A stretch of DNA of 64,000 nt from Porodaedalea pini. Its lineage: Eukaryota > Basidiomycota > Agaricomycetes > Hymenochaetales > Hymenochaetaceae. The notes beneath the pieces are model-generated. The model saw only the letters and a program-made list of their open reading frames with translations, made no database searches and had not been told where the DNA came from. The position numbers and the translations under genes were made by a program. This document shows positions 1 through 11,251 of the stretch, piece by piece (position 1 is the first letter of the stretch; every line of letters starts with the position of its first letter). The DNA is taken from positions 558,001-622,000 of the forward strand of contig NBAY01000008.1 in the NCBI GenBank assembly GCA_002794775.1, given 5' to 3'.

Positions 1-1086
1 TTAATATTAGCAACATTAATAGAAAATGGTTTATTGTAACTGTAGAAGATTACCTTCGAGTTAAAATGTGACTTTAAGTAAGGCGCTTTGTCCTTAGGTG
101 GTACAGGTCCAAGCCATCAGTAACCGTCAGTCAGCATTAAGCACCTCATCTCGCTTCAGTAGCTGTCAGTGTCAACTTCGTACCCCGTCTATACAGCCGC
201 CGACTTCCGCCCATACTCCACTCCTGCTGAGCGCGACAAGCTGCTGCTCGTTCGACAACTGAACAGATGGAACCCTGGGTGACGCAGCTTTCGGAATGAA
301 GCTCCGGTAGCCAGGTCTCCTCCACGGTCGTCCGAACGTTGGTAAGTAGGTGGGAATGATGTGTTGAAGCGTCTCCGGCACTAGACGTCTATCTTACCTC
401 CGTCCTTCGGACTGTAGAGGATGTAGTATGAGGCAAAGCTTGCCTGAAACACTACTCAGCTAGTCTCTGTGAAAGACAATAGACCATACCATTTCAGGTT
501 TGATATAGACGAGCTCTATCGGAAACGTGGAAGTTGCGATCACGGCACTTGAACTCCTGCAAGACTGAGAAACCCGGACTGACCGCTACGCCATTATTTC
601 CATATAGACGTACTGATTACCCATTTTGTTATTGTCAGAAGTAGGACCCTTGGTCTGGTCGGAGATGGTTCGCGTGTCCGAGCAGCCTCAGCGCCTGCTA
701 TATATGCCGTCCTCATTTTGGCGTCTTCCAACATCATAAGTGCCAGAGGCCGCCAATTGAGAAACGAATGGTAGCTTATTGAGGTTGAATATTGAATATT
801 GAATATTTTGTCTAGGTGTCATCGTCGACGGAATGAAGTAGACACGGCACAAATCCTGCCTTCTGATGGCATTTTGCCGGTCGGCTGAAGTAGTTAAAAT
901 ACAGACTAAGTTTGGCTCCAGAGCCGTGCAACGTCCTTCTTCTCCTCTCTGCCAGTGCACAACGGAGTGCGCTGCATTCAAGACGGCCCAAGTCTGAACT
1001 GAGAACGGTATTTTCTCTGTTGCAGTGTTAGACTGCACTCGTAAAACCACGCGCAGGATTATCTCAGCGCGCTCTGACGGCACGGG
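1..1086. other. upstream non-coding stretch
   Basis: No coding region is convincing here; the short open frames on either strand have low-complexity or arbitrary composition and no recognisable motif. It is presumably the promoter and 5' leader of the gene starting at 1087. A three-copy 7-bp microsatellite (TGAATAT) lies at about 786-806. Confidence 0.5.
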
Positions 1087-1245
1087 ATGGCGGAACAACG
1101 CCCTCTTAGTACTCCCACCGTGCCTTCGAATGCTCCGAACCATCTCCAACCTACTTCTAATCTGGTCCGTGGTTCATATGCCGGTCCGACACAAGTTCTG
1201 CAGCACTATCTGCAGTATCAGCAGCAGCAGCAGCAGCCGCAACAA

Positions 1246-1281
<36 letters not shown>

Positions 1282-3802
1282 TTCCAGCAGAGCAGGCGGG
1301 TGGCGAACCAGGTTCCTCCATCCGCCCAACCATTAACAATGTAAGACACTTGCTTTCACCTTCAACCAAATACTTATTACTCCGGCTTTGTACTTGAAAT
1401 ACTGGGCAAAGACCACAGCTATATCAACAGGTTCAGTTGCCTCAAGCAGGTCAGCCGCGGACACCCCAAACACCACAGACTGCTTCGTTGCCTCCCGAAC
1501 AGGCGCTCAGGGACCAAGTCGTCTCCCTCCTCGCATCTACCGCCAACGGTTGCATAGCTGAACTTGGCTACCCGGCTCTGCTCACGGAGTACCAGCAGCT
1601 TCAGCCGGCCTATGCCAAGCTCGTCGAGGAGTGTGCCGGCATTCGAAATGACAACTTTCGTATGGCCCAGTTGTTAGTCGAACAAAAAGAAGAGCGCAGA
1701 AAGAGAGAAGAGAATGAAACACAAGTCATACATGGCCTGAAGGAACAGATTGCGCAATTGGAGAAAGAGCAGGAACTGCTCAAAAGACAATATCGTGTTC
1801 TTCAGCAGACTCATGCTATGAGCGCATCCGATGCGTATAAAATTCTAGAGGCGAAATATAACTACGTCTTAGAAATGCTTAAAAGGCATCATGCTCCGAT
1901 CACGACTCAGTTTTGGAACAGGGACGGTGAAGTCCGTATAAGCAGTGCTCCAGTGAGTTCCGTCTTTGACTAGATTATATATCTTGCCTCTCGTTTTCTC
2001 ATCGATCACAAGACTTCTGTGGATAACCAATTTGCGGCTAATGATACTAATATGCAGGATGCGGTACGTATTGTTTAGGATCTTGGCAGTTAATTGCAGA
2101 ACTAATACCATGTAGATCGACTTGACTGCAGAATCTCGAAAAGGTTTTCCTATGAATGTGAATGAAACCACTGGTCAGCCGACTCAACCAGCGCAATCCG
2201 CCTCGCAACCTGGTGCTTACTATCCAGAATCTGTGCAAGGAAGCTCTACACGTCCATTCCCAGCTTCGAGTAGTGCTCCACCCATGCCCACTCAACAACT
2301 GGTATCCACCCTTCCTCCAGCCGAATTTGGAAGGCAGAAAGTTGTACGTGCAGCATCCCTACCGGCGCCTATCCCTTCTCGTCCTTCAGCTTCCGCGATG
2401 GTCGATTTACATTATAAGCCCTTATCCTCACCCACAAGCGGTCTCGCAAACGTGGGTGAAATCCCCAACGATCAAGATGCAAGCCCACCGGCGGCACAAT
2501 CTGCAATTGGTCAAGTACAGGACGTCGGATTAGTTGCCCGTTCAATAACCCGTGCGCCCGTACATAACCCCCCACATAACCCTATTACTGCGCCCAAATC
2601 ACAAGGACACGCTTCTTCATCACATACCGCTTCTTCCGCTCCTCCCGCAGAGCAAGGACGTCTTACCATACGTCTTCCTCATCGCTCCATATCGCAGCAG
2701 GTGCAGTCCCAGCCCCAGTCACAGTCACTACCGGTGACGCCGTCAGTTCCTGCTCCTTCTCCTGTGCCCCCTTGGGTAAGGCTGCCGGCTCTCATTTCTA
2801 CGTCATCGGTGAGAAGGCCTCGTCCGGTCGTGAACCCCTATAGGTTAATCAATGCAGAGTCATCATCTCATGCGCGGTCCCGGGCACAGCGTACAAATAT
2901 CGCTCCTTTCGAGGAGGCCAGGCCTCGTCTGGTTGTGAATCCCTATAGGTTAATCAATGCAGAGTCATCATCTCATGCTCGGCCCCGGGCACAGCATACA
3001 AATATCGCTCCTTTCGAGGAGGCCAGGCCTCGCGTACAAGTACAGGATGCATGCCAAGGCTCAGCAGATCGCCTAACACCTACTCCTCTTACCCCAATCT
3101 CCGCGCTAGCGGCAAAGGAGACTCGATCGGTGATACAACCTTCGAGGCACACCACTCCTGCTGTTGTCGTGCCAGATCTAGAGACCGAGGAAGAAGTTCC
3201 TCAGGAGTCGGCATCTCAATCACAAGCGCAGACGCCAAACTCACCACCTCCGATCTCCTCTGCTGCTTTGCCCACAGATGCGCAGCCGATGGACGTCGAC
3301 GAAAGTGAGAAATCTCCAGCAGTGACAAAAGCTCGAGAGGAAGATGTTGTGATGGCTGAAGGAGAGGCTCCCGACATAAAAGAAGAACCTGCACCGGATG
3401 CACCGGATGCAAGCGGTGCACCTACACAGGCTGCGAGCGGAGAGGAAGAGGAGGAGGAGGAGGAGGAGGAGGAGGAGGAAGTCTGGGACGATCTCACAGA
3501 TGACGAAGATGATGGAAAGCAGCCCGTCCTCGATTGCATCAGCTCCATCTTCTACGATGACGAGAACGATGAACGACTCTGCCATTTCTGCAAGTGAGTG
3601 ATATCGTTGCAATTGTACTTGGTCTACATTTGGCTAACTAAATTGTTTTTCCAACTTTAGCGCGCGTTTGGAGAAACTGAACCTTCCTGACCCGCGCCCA
3701 TTGTTTACCGATTGCAGTATGCGTGATTTAATTTTGCACGGCAAGAACGAGCACTCGCCTGTGTGGGAAAAGCTCAGGCAAACACGGGCGGAATCGCCGT
3801 GA
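1087..3802 (+). CDS. Q-rich, acidic coiled-coil protein of unknown function
   Basis: I do not recognise a named family. Four exons can be joined: 1087-about 1339, about 1432-1952, about 2132-3594 and 3661-3802, with GT-AG introns and a TGA at 3800. In order the protein has a polyglutamine run from a CAG tract (1219-1280), a charged coiled-coil segment rich in E, K, Q and R (about 1620-1900), and a long Pro/Ser/Gln-rich disordered middle with a perfectly phased 35-residue tandem duplication. It ends with a polyglutamate run (about 3440-3480) and a short tail carrying CHFC and later HGKNEH, which could bind one zinc. The composition suggests a nuclear scaffold or transcription-associated protein, but that is inference. 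It converges with the sorting-nexin gene on the other strand. Confidence 0.7.
1219..1280 (+). repeat. CAG/CAA trinucleotide repeat encoding polyglutamine
   Basis: About twenty glutamine codons, mostly CAG with some CAA and one CCG, inside the first exon of the Q-rich gene. Pure CAG stretches are prone to length change, so this tract may be polymorphic between strains. Confidence 0.9.
2821..3030 (+). repeat. in-frame 105-bp tandem duplication (2 copies)
   Basis: The copy at 2821-2925 is followed immediately by a second at 2926-3030 with only a handful of substitutions. Each encodes 35 residues containing VNPYRLINAESSSHAR and TNIAPFEEARP. The frame is kept. It adds length to a disordered region. 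Confidence 0.92.
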
Positions 3803-4034
3803 CTGGCTCGAAACCAAAGCTCTACTCACTTGTCTCTAATTAAATTCGTACTCATCTCTATAATATGTGCTCCAGAAGCAACACATCCGCTCTTTTACGC
3901 ACTAGGTACATATACGGTATTCGCATAGTGGGTCGACAAATGAAATGACTTGAATGCCGGCGTATCAAGCAATGGCGATATACGTGCAATGGAGATAGAA
4001 TCTCCATACACTGGTATATGACAAGGTATTGGTA

Positions 4035-6305
4035 TTAAAAGTTTGCCAGTTTGCTCGCTGCCTCGCGGGCATCTAGCCTAGAGCGCTGAGGCCTTGCTGG
4101 GAGATGCATGGATTGTGACATGTACTTCGGCTTTCCAAGCCCTAGAGGGTCAACTTCCTCGCGTTGAGCCTGACCAGAGCCGTTCGCACTCGGTGCAGTA
4201 CCGAGTGGCGGCGCAAAGGAGTTGGAGGTTATCGTGCGTCGAACGGTCGCGGTTGGCCCGAGAGGTCCGAGCGGATCGGTTTCGTGATAGACGACTGGCG
4301 CCTTGTTCTGGGACGGAGTCGCTGTCGTTGTCGATTTGGGCGTCGAGGGCACGGGTGAATGTGCTGCCGTGGGTGGGGCGCTAGATGTAGAGCCAATGGG
4401 AGGCATTCCGGGCTTAGGGGCGGGCGAGGCAACTCCCGAAGACGGTGTTATGAACATCGACTTTGAACCGTCCATTAGGCGCCCACCTAGAGGTGGGGCC
4501 CCCGTCGAGGCCGGAGTGTGCAAGCTGGGTGTCCCCGACCTCGAGAACTGAGGCGTCGTCGGAGTCGATGGCCCCGCGCCAGGAGACTGCGGCGGCAGAG
4601 AAGCCGAACTCGGAGTCTTGCTCGGCGGCACTGGTCCCATATGCGGAGGGCGGAATGAGGCCGCAGATCCCAGGGGTGGGCCTTGCGGCGTGACGGGCGA
4701 GGGTCGGACGGGAGGGGTAGGTTTGACATCGTCCTCAAGCTTTGGGACGAACGCAGGACGGGCAGGGGCATTACTCGCGGGAATAAATTTGCTGTCAGCC
4801 GCTTTGAAGTCAGGGCAGAGAGATTCGAGTTCGCGCAGCCGCTGGCGCTCGTAGGAGATCATTGATCGAGCATGTTCAATTAATGCAGCCGTTACGTCCT
4901 CGTTCACGAGCTTGTTGTGCCTAGAAAGCGCGAGATGGAGGTTGTGCGAGATGCCGTCCACCCTTTGAGCAAGGATCTGCTCGTACTTATTGGCCTGAGA
5001 TATCAGAGTTAGTATAGCATATATCGAAGAGATTAATGTAGCTTGCCTCTTCCATATCTTCGAGAGCTTCGTCGACCTTGGATGGGTTGATGCTCGAGCT
5101 GGCCTTCAGTCTTTCTATGTGTCGACGCTTTGAAATACTGGTTTTGACAGCAGTCTGGTACTCCTCAAGCACCGCCGTACGTTGCTGAAGAGTCTCCCTG
5201 GCGGACTTTGCATTCAATCCTTGGTAGCCTAATGAGTCGCCGATGATCACGCATTCACTAATTGCAGCCGCTTGGTCCAAGTCAGAGACGCTGTGCCATG
5301 TGCGACCGAGCTTCCTTAGAGCATTGGCTAGTGGATTATGTGCTTCCGCAGTCGCAACACTGACTAGCTTATTGCCCATCTCGGCCTGGGCGACAGAGAG
5401 CGCTGATGGAGTAATATGCAAATTAGACAGCTCTCGTTGCTCAGATAATCAAACGGCCTTACTTTTACGAGCCCGCGCCAATTTATCAATGGCTTTAGCT
5501 GCATCGAAAAATTGCCCCTCCAATTTAGTCAATTCAAAGCGTGCGCGCTGCAGTGTCTCGTCCTCGTCAGGAACTCCACGTTTGATAAGACTGAACCCGG
5601 ATCCCGCTTTCCGACGTGGATTGCGAGGCATCGGCTGGTATCCGAAGTCACTCTCGACAAACGACCGAGTTTCCTCATCACGCATGAGAAAAGGATCCTC
5701 GCAGACACGGGTCAACCAGCGCTGAAGCATGATTCTTACTAGGCGATCGTCTTCTTCGTCGGTTGGCGCGGAAGTTTGAGCCAAGGGAAGTGCAGGAACG
5801 ATCGTCTGAGGGTTATTGTTAACAATAGCGTCGTAAAGTTGCTGGAACTCTGCGTATGACCGCGAAACGTTACGGTACGTAGAGCCTGTAAAATTAGGCA
5901 GGTTCGTCTACATACGATTATCAGAAGAGGAGCAATGCAGTGATCGACAGAATAGTTCACCTGCGCATCGAATCTGACCAGAATGTCCCTCCTGTTCCTG
6001 TCCAGCATGGTGATTCTTGTTCGAAGATATGGCTCCGGTCTTTCGTATTTCTTTCCGTTAGCGCCTATATTTGTAGTGGGAGAAATGAGTCCTGCTTCTG
6101 GCTGGCCATAAATCTGAGGCTCCCTGCCAAACGGACTTGTTGAACTGGTGGGCGAGACTGGCGGCTTGTCCGGCGTCTGCGGTTGGGAATTTGGCGACCT
6201 CTTGAGGTTCGGGATCGGCGAGTTCGGGTGCGGCGACGCCGGCCATGGAGGCGCAATGAGCGTATTGTCATCAGCAAAAGGTGAGCTCGCCAGAGGGTCA
6301 AACAT
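4035..6305 (-). CDS. VPS17: PX-BAR sorting nexin, Vps17-type retromer subunit
   Basis: Four exons joined on the minus strand give a disordered Pro/Ser-rich N-terminus (starting MFDPLASSPF) and a PX domain. The PX domain begins YLRTRITMLDRNRRDILVRF and continues after an intron with TNLPNFTGSTYRNVSRSYAEF. A long helical BAR-type region follows (about 4870-5560; NPLANALRKLGRTWHSVSDL, then HNKLVNEDVTAALIEHARS), and then a roughly 240-residue Pro/Ser/Thr-rich tail ending KLANF. Family knowledge: Vps17 pairs with Vps5 to form the membrane-bending half of retromer, which recycles receptors such as Vps10 from endosomes to Golgi. I favour Vps17 over Vps5 or Snx41 from the wording of the PX and BAR segments. 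The start at 6305 has an A at -3; an ATG at 6386 just after an acceptor-like TTTGTAG is the alternative. The third intron has a GC donor. Confidence 0.78.
4995..5046 (-). other. 52-nt GC-AG intron in the sorting-nexin gene
   Basis: On the minus strand the exon ends GAAGAG, followed by GCAAGC, then a CTAAC branch point and CTCAG before GCCAATAAG. This join gives EDMEEANKYEQ, the continuity expected for the BAR helix. No GT donor restores the frame there. Confidence 0.75.
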
Positions 6306-6617
6306 TGTAGCGAAAGCGTCGAAGATGAGAGAGCTGTCGTTGATGTTGCAGTCAACGGGTCTTCCCCTCAGTGTGACGCCGATCATCTACAAATGGAAGT
6401 CACTTGATTGTGTCAGACTCGGAGTCGGAGCGCCACATTAATATTTGATTCTATGTCGCATTGAAACTCGCAGGATCCCATTTCAGCAGATAGCGTTCAA
6501 ACCTTTGCATGCACAAGCTTGTCTTGAGGAAGGTCTATAGTGTGTCCCTGCAAACCCATCTTTGGCTGAAGGCGTTCGGGGTGCATACATCTTTCATGCC
6601 ACGCAAGATTTGAAATA
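6306..6617. other. 5' flank of the sorting-nexin gene
   Basis: This holds the likely 5' leader of the minus-strand sorting nexin (or an extra upstream exon if translation starts at 6386) up to the edge of the inverted-repeat element. Nothing else is recognisable. Confidence 0.4.
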
Positions 6618-7295
6618 CAGTCGAACCTGTGTATAAGCATTGACCTCGGTGGACACGTCGGCCAATGCTTATACACAGTAATGCTTGTCCGCGTCATTGC
6701 GTAATAAACAAATAAAGTTATTTCCATTTATGGAATGCTGTCTCACACAATCCAATGTCAAGATCCACGCATGCAGGTGAAGACATTCACATTACTTTCA
6801 GATGTTAAATGGTTGCAAAGGACAATTTAAGAGAAATAACTATGAATATTAGCATTTAGACCTTTGTTAATTTCCTTCTGGAGCTCCTGTCACAGCTTTG
6901 GACCTTTGGTAACAGCTTGTGTGTCTGACTGAACTCTGCACTGGTCCGGCTTTGAAAAAGCACATTGAGCTGCAAGAGTGCATGGCAAGTAAGGGTATCT
7001 GGCAGGTGTTTTTTTTTGCTTATCTATCTACTTTCTGCAGGCCACAAAAATCATTGCTTGCCAAGCCACATACCATCACAAGAGCATCCATATGGGGGTA
7101 TATATGGTCACCTGATGACCTCTAGATAAGCATTTTTGGTTTAAATTTTTGTTCAAATCTTAATGTCAAATGCTTATGGGGATAATGCTTATAGGACCCT
7201 GAATTCTCCGCCTACCGAGTTCGGTGGATCAAAAATTCAATGCTTATGTACAGGTAATGCTTATGCACCGGTATGCTTATACACAGGTTCGACTG
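6618..7295. mobile_element. non-autonomous Tc1/mariner-like element (MITE) with 23-bp TIRs
   Basis: The left end CAGTCGAACCTGTGTATAAG (6618 onward, 23 bp to 6640) is matched exactly as an inverted repeat at 7273-7295. TA dinucleotides flank both sides (6616-6617 and 7296-7297), as in Tc1/mariner/pogo insertions. The 678-bp interior has no transposase frame, so it would need one in trans. The end motif ATGCTTAT recurs several times inside, close to both ends, in varied forms. It sits between two divergent genes and could alter their promoters. Confidence 0.88.
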
Positions 7296-7297
7296 TA

Positions 7298-8437
7298 ACG
7301 CTTGCCGAACAGAGAGAAGGAACGACAGTCTTACTCCTCTTGAATGGTGTCTTCACCCTCCTCGTGCATAATTGATGGAATAGCACTGTCTTTTTTACGA
7401 TGTTATGCGACCATGCTGAGAGCTTCGCTGCTTCTTCAAGACCTCCGCGGCCAAGTGACTAAATGAAGCTCTACAAGCTTCGGCTGAACTATCGTCGGAA
7501 ACTCTAATGCTCCTCTCTACTGTCTGGCTATCGGAATACTTTTTGGTGCTTGCGCGTCTCGTAAACGTCGTTCCCGTCCTCGACTTCTACGCCAGTGGCG
7601 CGGTCGCGGCGCTTTGCTATAATTTCAGCACGATGATGTACGATTGACAGGTCAGCCAACGCTACACAAGAACAGCGACTGATTACGCCACGTATATGGA
7701 TTGGCTAACAGCAACTACTTCTAAGAAGGCATCAGATGTGAATCTCAGTCAGTCAGCCCGAGTCGCGCTAGTGGGAATGCCATAGCATTGAGTAAAATGC
7801 AACTCGCGTTTGATTGAAATTAAGAAAACGAAACTTACGTCTCTTGTGATTCAAGATTGCTATACCATGTACGTTTTTACTCGGTGCATTCACATATGAC
7901 TTCCATGCGTTCAACTTCTCCGAGACGCGACTTGCACGTGACGCAAGGCGTGTCGTAATAATAATATCGTTTCTAGGCTGGTTCGAGTCAGGTTGCTTCC
8001 CCACATCGGATCGATCCTATAGGATGCTGAGGCGATATCCCGCATTGTTACCCATTCGGAGCTGGGTTTTCTCAGCATTCTGGAATAAGATTCGTTCATA
8101 TCTCTGGGGGCCGTTACATGTGCACACTGCATAGAGTCCTCGGCCGACGACCGTTGCTTCCGTCTCTTCCGCTCCCATCGATGTCGCCCCAGTTCCTGCT
8201 TCTGAACCTGCCGTCCGGCCCCAGCTCGCCTCGTGCACAACTCAAAGACCAAGCGCACATGCGCTGACTCATGTACGGAACTCGGTCTAGCCGAGTCCAA
8301 CCAGGCAATTCCCCTCATAGCATAGTCATTTCGATCGAAACGCCCTTTATAAGCCGTTGTCTCTCCATCAGTCCGGTTTCCGCCCACCTAGCTTTCACTC
8401 CCATCCCCTACCGAATTCAGCAAGCAACGTCTACAAT
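7298..8437. other. intergenic region with promoter of the first CCCH gene
   Basis: No believable gene is present. Short minus-strand frames at 7768-8387 have arbitrary composition and no motif. The last 100 bp form the promoter of the gene starting at 8438. Confidence 0.45.
8346..8353 (+). promoter_or_regulatory. TATA-like box (TTTATAAG)
   Basis: Lies 92 bp before the ATG at 8438, a normal spacing for a fungal TATA box plus short 5' leader. Confidence 0.5.
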
Positions 8438-10493
8438 ATGTTGGAGCAACCAGAGAGCCCATCCGTTAGCCAGACTAAGCAGCAAGTCTTGTATGTTCGC
8501 TTCTTGTTATGCCACGGCCCCGAGTGGCGGAGAACCTACCGGTGCTGACACGGGCTCTTTGCAGCGATCACTACCTTTATCGCCTGCAAAGTGAGCCGGC
8601 ACACTTTGCGGAGGTGGCTCATTCACTGACCATGGTCTGCGGCGGTGGCGGCAGGCGAGATACACACGATATTATCAGCGGAATCTGGTTATGAAGGGCG
8701 TGTCAATAATCGTGAGTACGAGAACTGAACATTCGGCACGCGCTCACTGATGACACACTGCAGTAGAGAATGAGCTGGAAGTGTTCAAGCGCGCTTGCTT
8801 CACCGCCGAAAATGAGAAACGACTGCTCACCGAGGAAGTGACTGGCCTGAGGCAGAAGGTTGAAGCACTGGAATCGCAGAGATGCGTGCGTTGTCGTGAG
8901 ATCGTGACCGTATTTCCTTCTTTGACTGTCTTACTTGTAGTCGTCGGAGAAGCGAATCGTTTGCTTGATTGACGGCAACGGAACCATATTCTCCGTTGAC
9001 CTACTGACTAAGGGTCAGGAAGGCGGACGTCTTGCTGCCAAGCTTCTCAGCGAATCGGTACATTTCCACCTGACTTCTGCTCAACCTTGTCACCTTTGGA
9101 CATATGTCTTCTTCAACAAAAGCGACTTGATGGACATGCTCGCAAAGGCCGGAGGGGTGTATAAAGAGGCTCGAGACAGGTTTGAGGAGTTTTTGCTGGG
9201 ATTCAATCAGTCTTGTGAGAGATTTGTTATGACTGATGTAGGGAACGATGATGAAGCCGCGGTTGCGAAGATGAAAGGTGTGTCTACATGCTCCTAGGAT
9301 CACGTCACTTTGCTCAACTTATCATTTCATTTTTCAGTGCATTTGGATTTCCATGCCCGTTCTCAAGAGACGTACAGAGTTGTCTTCGGGGGTATGCTTT
9401 CAAATTAATTCCAAAAGATTGATCGACTTACCATTCGTCTGAATTCACAAGGATGTCATAACAATGCCTATACGTCACAGCTACACTCCCTTCAACTAAC
9501 TTCTCTCTATCGGGAGAGGCTCGTACTTCTTCCGGGGTGCACAGATATGGCTTCTGAGCTCAAAACGCTGCAGCTTCCCAGTCTTATCATCCCGGGGTTG
9601 TTTATCTCTGACAAGATTGTATCGACGGTTTACTCCAGACAAAGCATCCCCGGGGCGAGTAGCGATCGTGCTGACGGAAGTTCGGGGAGGTATGGTCCTC
9701 CGCCTGGATTACCATCGCCGCCGAGCTCAGACCATAACTTGCGAGCGCCTACTGGAAGCTCAACACCGCCTCCACCGCCTCCGTATCCGGAGCAACACGA
9801 GTCTAAAACAACCACATCAAACGTCATTCAGGTCAAAGCGGAGAACTCTGCCGAAGGTTTCACGTCTCCTCCATGTACTTCAAACTCAGACCGTCATCAT
9901 CGTGTCATCTTGGGACACGCCGCCGGACCCGTGAGCTACCGTCCATTAGCGCATCGTTGGGCACAAGACTATTCACGATCCGCAACGGACTCGAGTGCCG
10001 AAGATACCGAGAGCATCAGGAGCAGCGCTAACACAGGCAAGGGGCTCGGGAAGCAAAGGAAGATCAATCGTGAAATTGTAAGTTTGCTTCGCTCCATATG
10101 CTTTCAACTAGGCTTATCGCAGGACACGTTCCAGCCCCTCAGTCAGCACAACCCTCCGCCCTGTACGTTATTCTATCTCGCTGCAAACGGGTGCAAGCAC
10201 GGCCCAGACTGTAGGTTTGGACACGATTACATTCTCGACGATGAGGACTATGAGGCCTTGAGACTCAATGCAAAGAGAGTTCCGTGTCCTGCGGTCAACA
10301 GGGGTTCGCGCATTTTTTACTCCCTCTCCGGAGCCTTGTCACTTGACAGCTGTTTTTTCATACAGGAGAACCCTGCATTTTTGGCACGAGTTGCTGCTAC
10401 GGCCATACCTGTCCTTTCCTTACTCGGTGCCATTACTTCCGACAGGGAAAATGCAAGTTTGCTGGAGGTGTGTTAAGCTCGCATCACGCTTGA
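8438..10493 (+). CDS. CCCH tandem zinc-finger protein with PIN/NYN-like N-domain (paralogue 1)
   Basis: Joined exons give a short N-terminus and a coiled coil (ENELEVFKRACFTAENEKRL). A globular domain follows with IVCLIDGNGTIFSVDLL, FVMTDVGNDDEAAVAKMK and VVFGGCHNNAYTSQL, then a Ser/Pro-rich linker and two zinc fingers of pattern CX9CX5CX3H (PPPCTLFYLAANGCKHG...) and CX8CX5CX3H (VPCPAVNRGEPCIFGTSCCYGH). It ends CHYFRQGKCKFAGGVLSSHHA. The last intron needs donor GTTCGC. I recall this architecture as a fungal family catalogued as DUF7923 plus CCCH; that name is from memory. Likely an RNA-binding regulator. Key polar positions of the globular domain are degenerate compared with its downstream neighbour. 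The first introns (8490-8780) are the least certain part. Confidence 0.75.
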
Positions 10494-11251
10494 ACGTTTC
10501 TCATTGTTTGAATAGCGAACATGCATCGGGAAGACGAAGATGTTTGATGATGGACTGCCGTTGTGCCTTTTGGAAAATCATCTTTGGTCTATCTCGACAG
10601 GATGGATTGCTCTGGACTTCGATTGATGGGACTTCCCTTCATGAAGTTCTCTAAATTTATTGTGGACTTTCGTCGAGTCGGTTTCTATTATTTTGCTATT
10701 GATTTTGCCTGTTGTCTTGGAAAAGGTCTTCCGACTGTATCATGTGTATTTCTACGTGTATCATTTTGTCTAAGTCAGTCTGTACTATTAGTGTCGGAAA
10801 TTCAAGCTTTGCTTCCTTTAGTGCGATTGCAAGCGCGCGGGTCCCTGCTGCCGCAAGGTACGTGTGTGATTCTGTGAAGCACGCGTCTGGCACGTTTATG
10901 CTGTTCACCACCAGCACAACCTTCACAAGATCCAGCATGAACACGGATTGACCTATATTGCATATTCATCTGATGCCATGGCGGGAGTTTCAGAGCTGAT
11001 GAAAAGTCTTGGTATTGGCAAGGTATGTTATTAAGTTCGAAGTTTTATGGTTCGAGAATGCTTTCGCAAGACCAGCGCCAATCGGTCCTGGTCAGAAGCT
11101 GCATCCCTCCTTAGGATACTCCCCTCATCGAGCGATGCTGTGAGCCTGCTTCGTTGTTTCTGGCATGTTCCGTGTCACTTCTCTGTTATAAGCTCGGACA
11201 CCTCAAGTCGCTTGCTGATACGGCTCTCTTCCTACAACCCAGGAACCAGAG
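10494..11251. other. spacer between the two CCCH paralogues
   Basis: A minus-strand frame at 10696-10944 and a short plus-strand stretch near 10936-11021 reading YIAYSSDAMAGVSELMKSLG both look more protein-like than chance. Neither can be joined to a full gene or to the flanking family, so I leave them uncalled. The end of this interval is the promoter of the next gene. Confidence 0.35.

Noticed and set aside
7768..8387. Overlapping minus-strand frames before the first CCCH gene
   Set aside because: Arbitrary Arg-rich translation without motifs. They lie on the promoter of the plus-strand gene.
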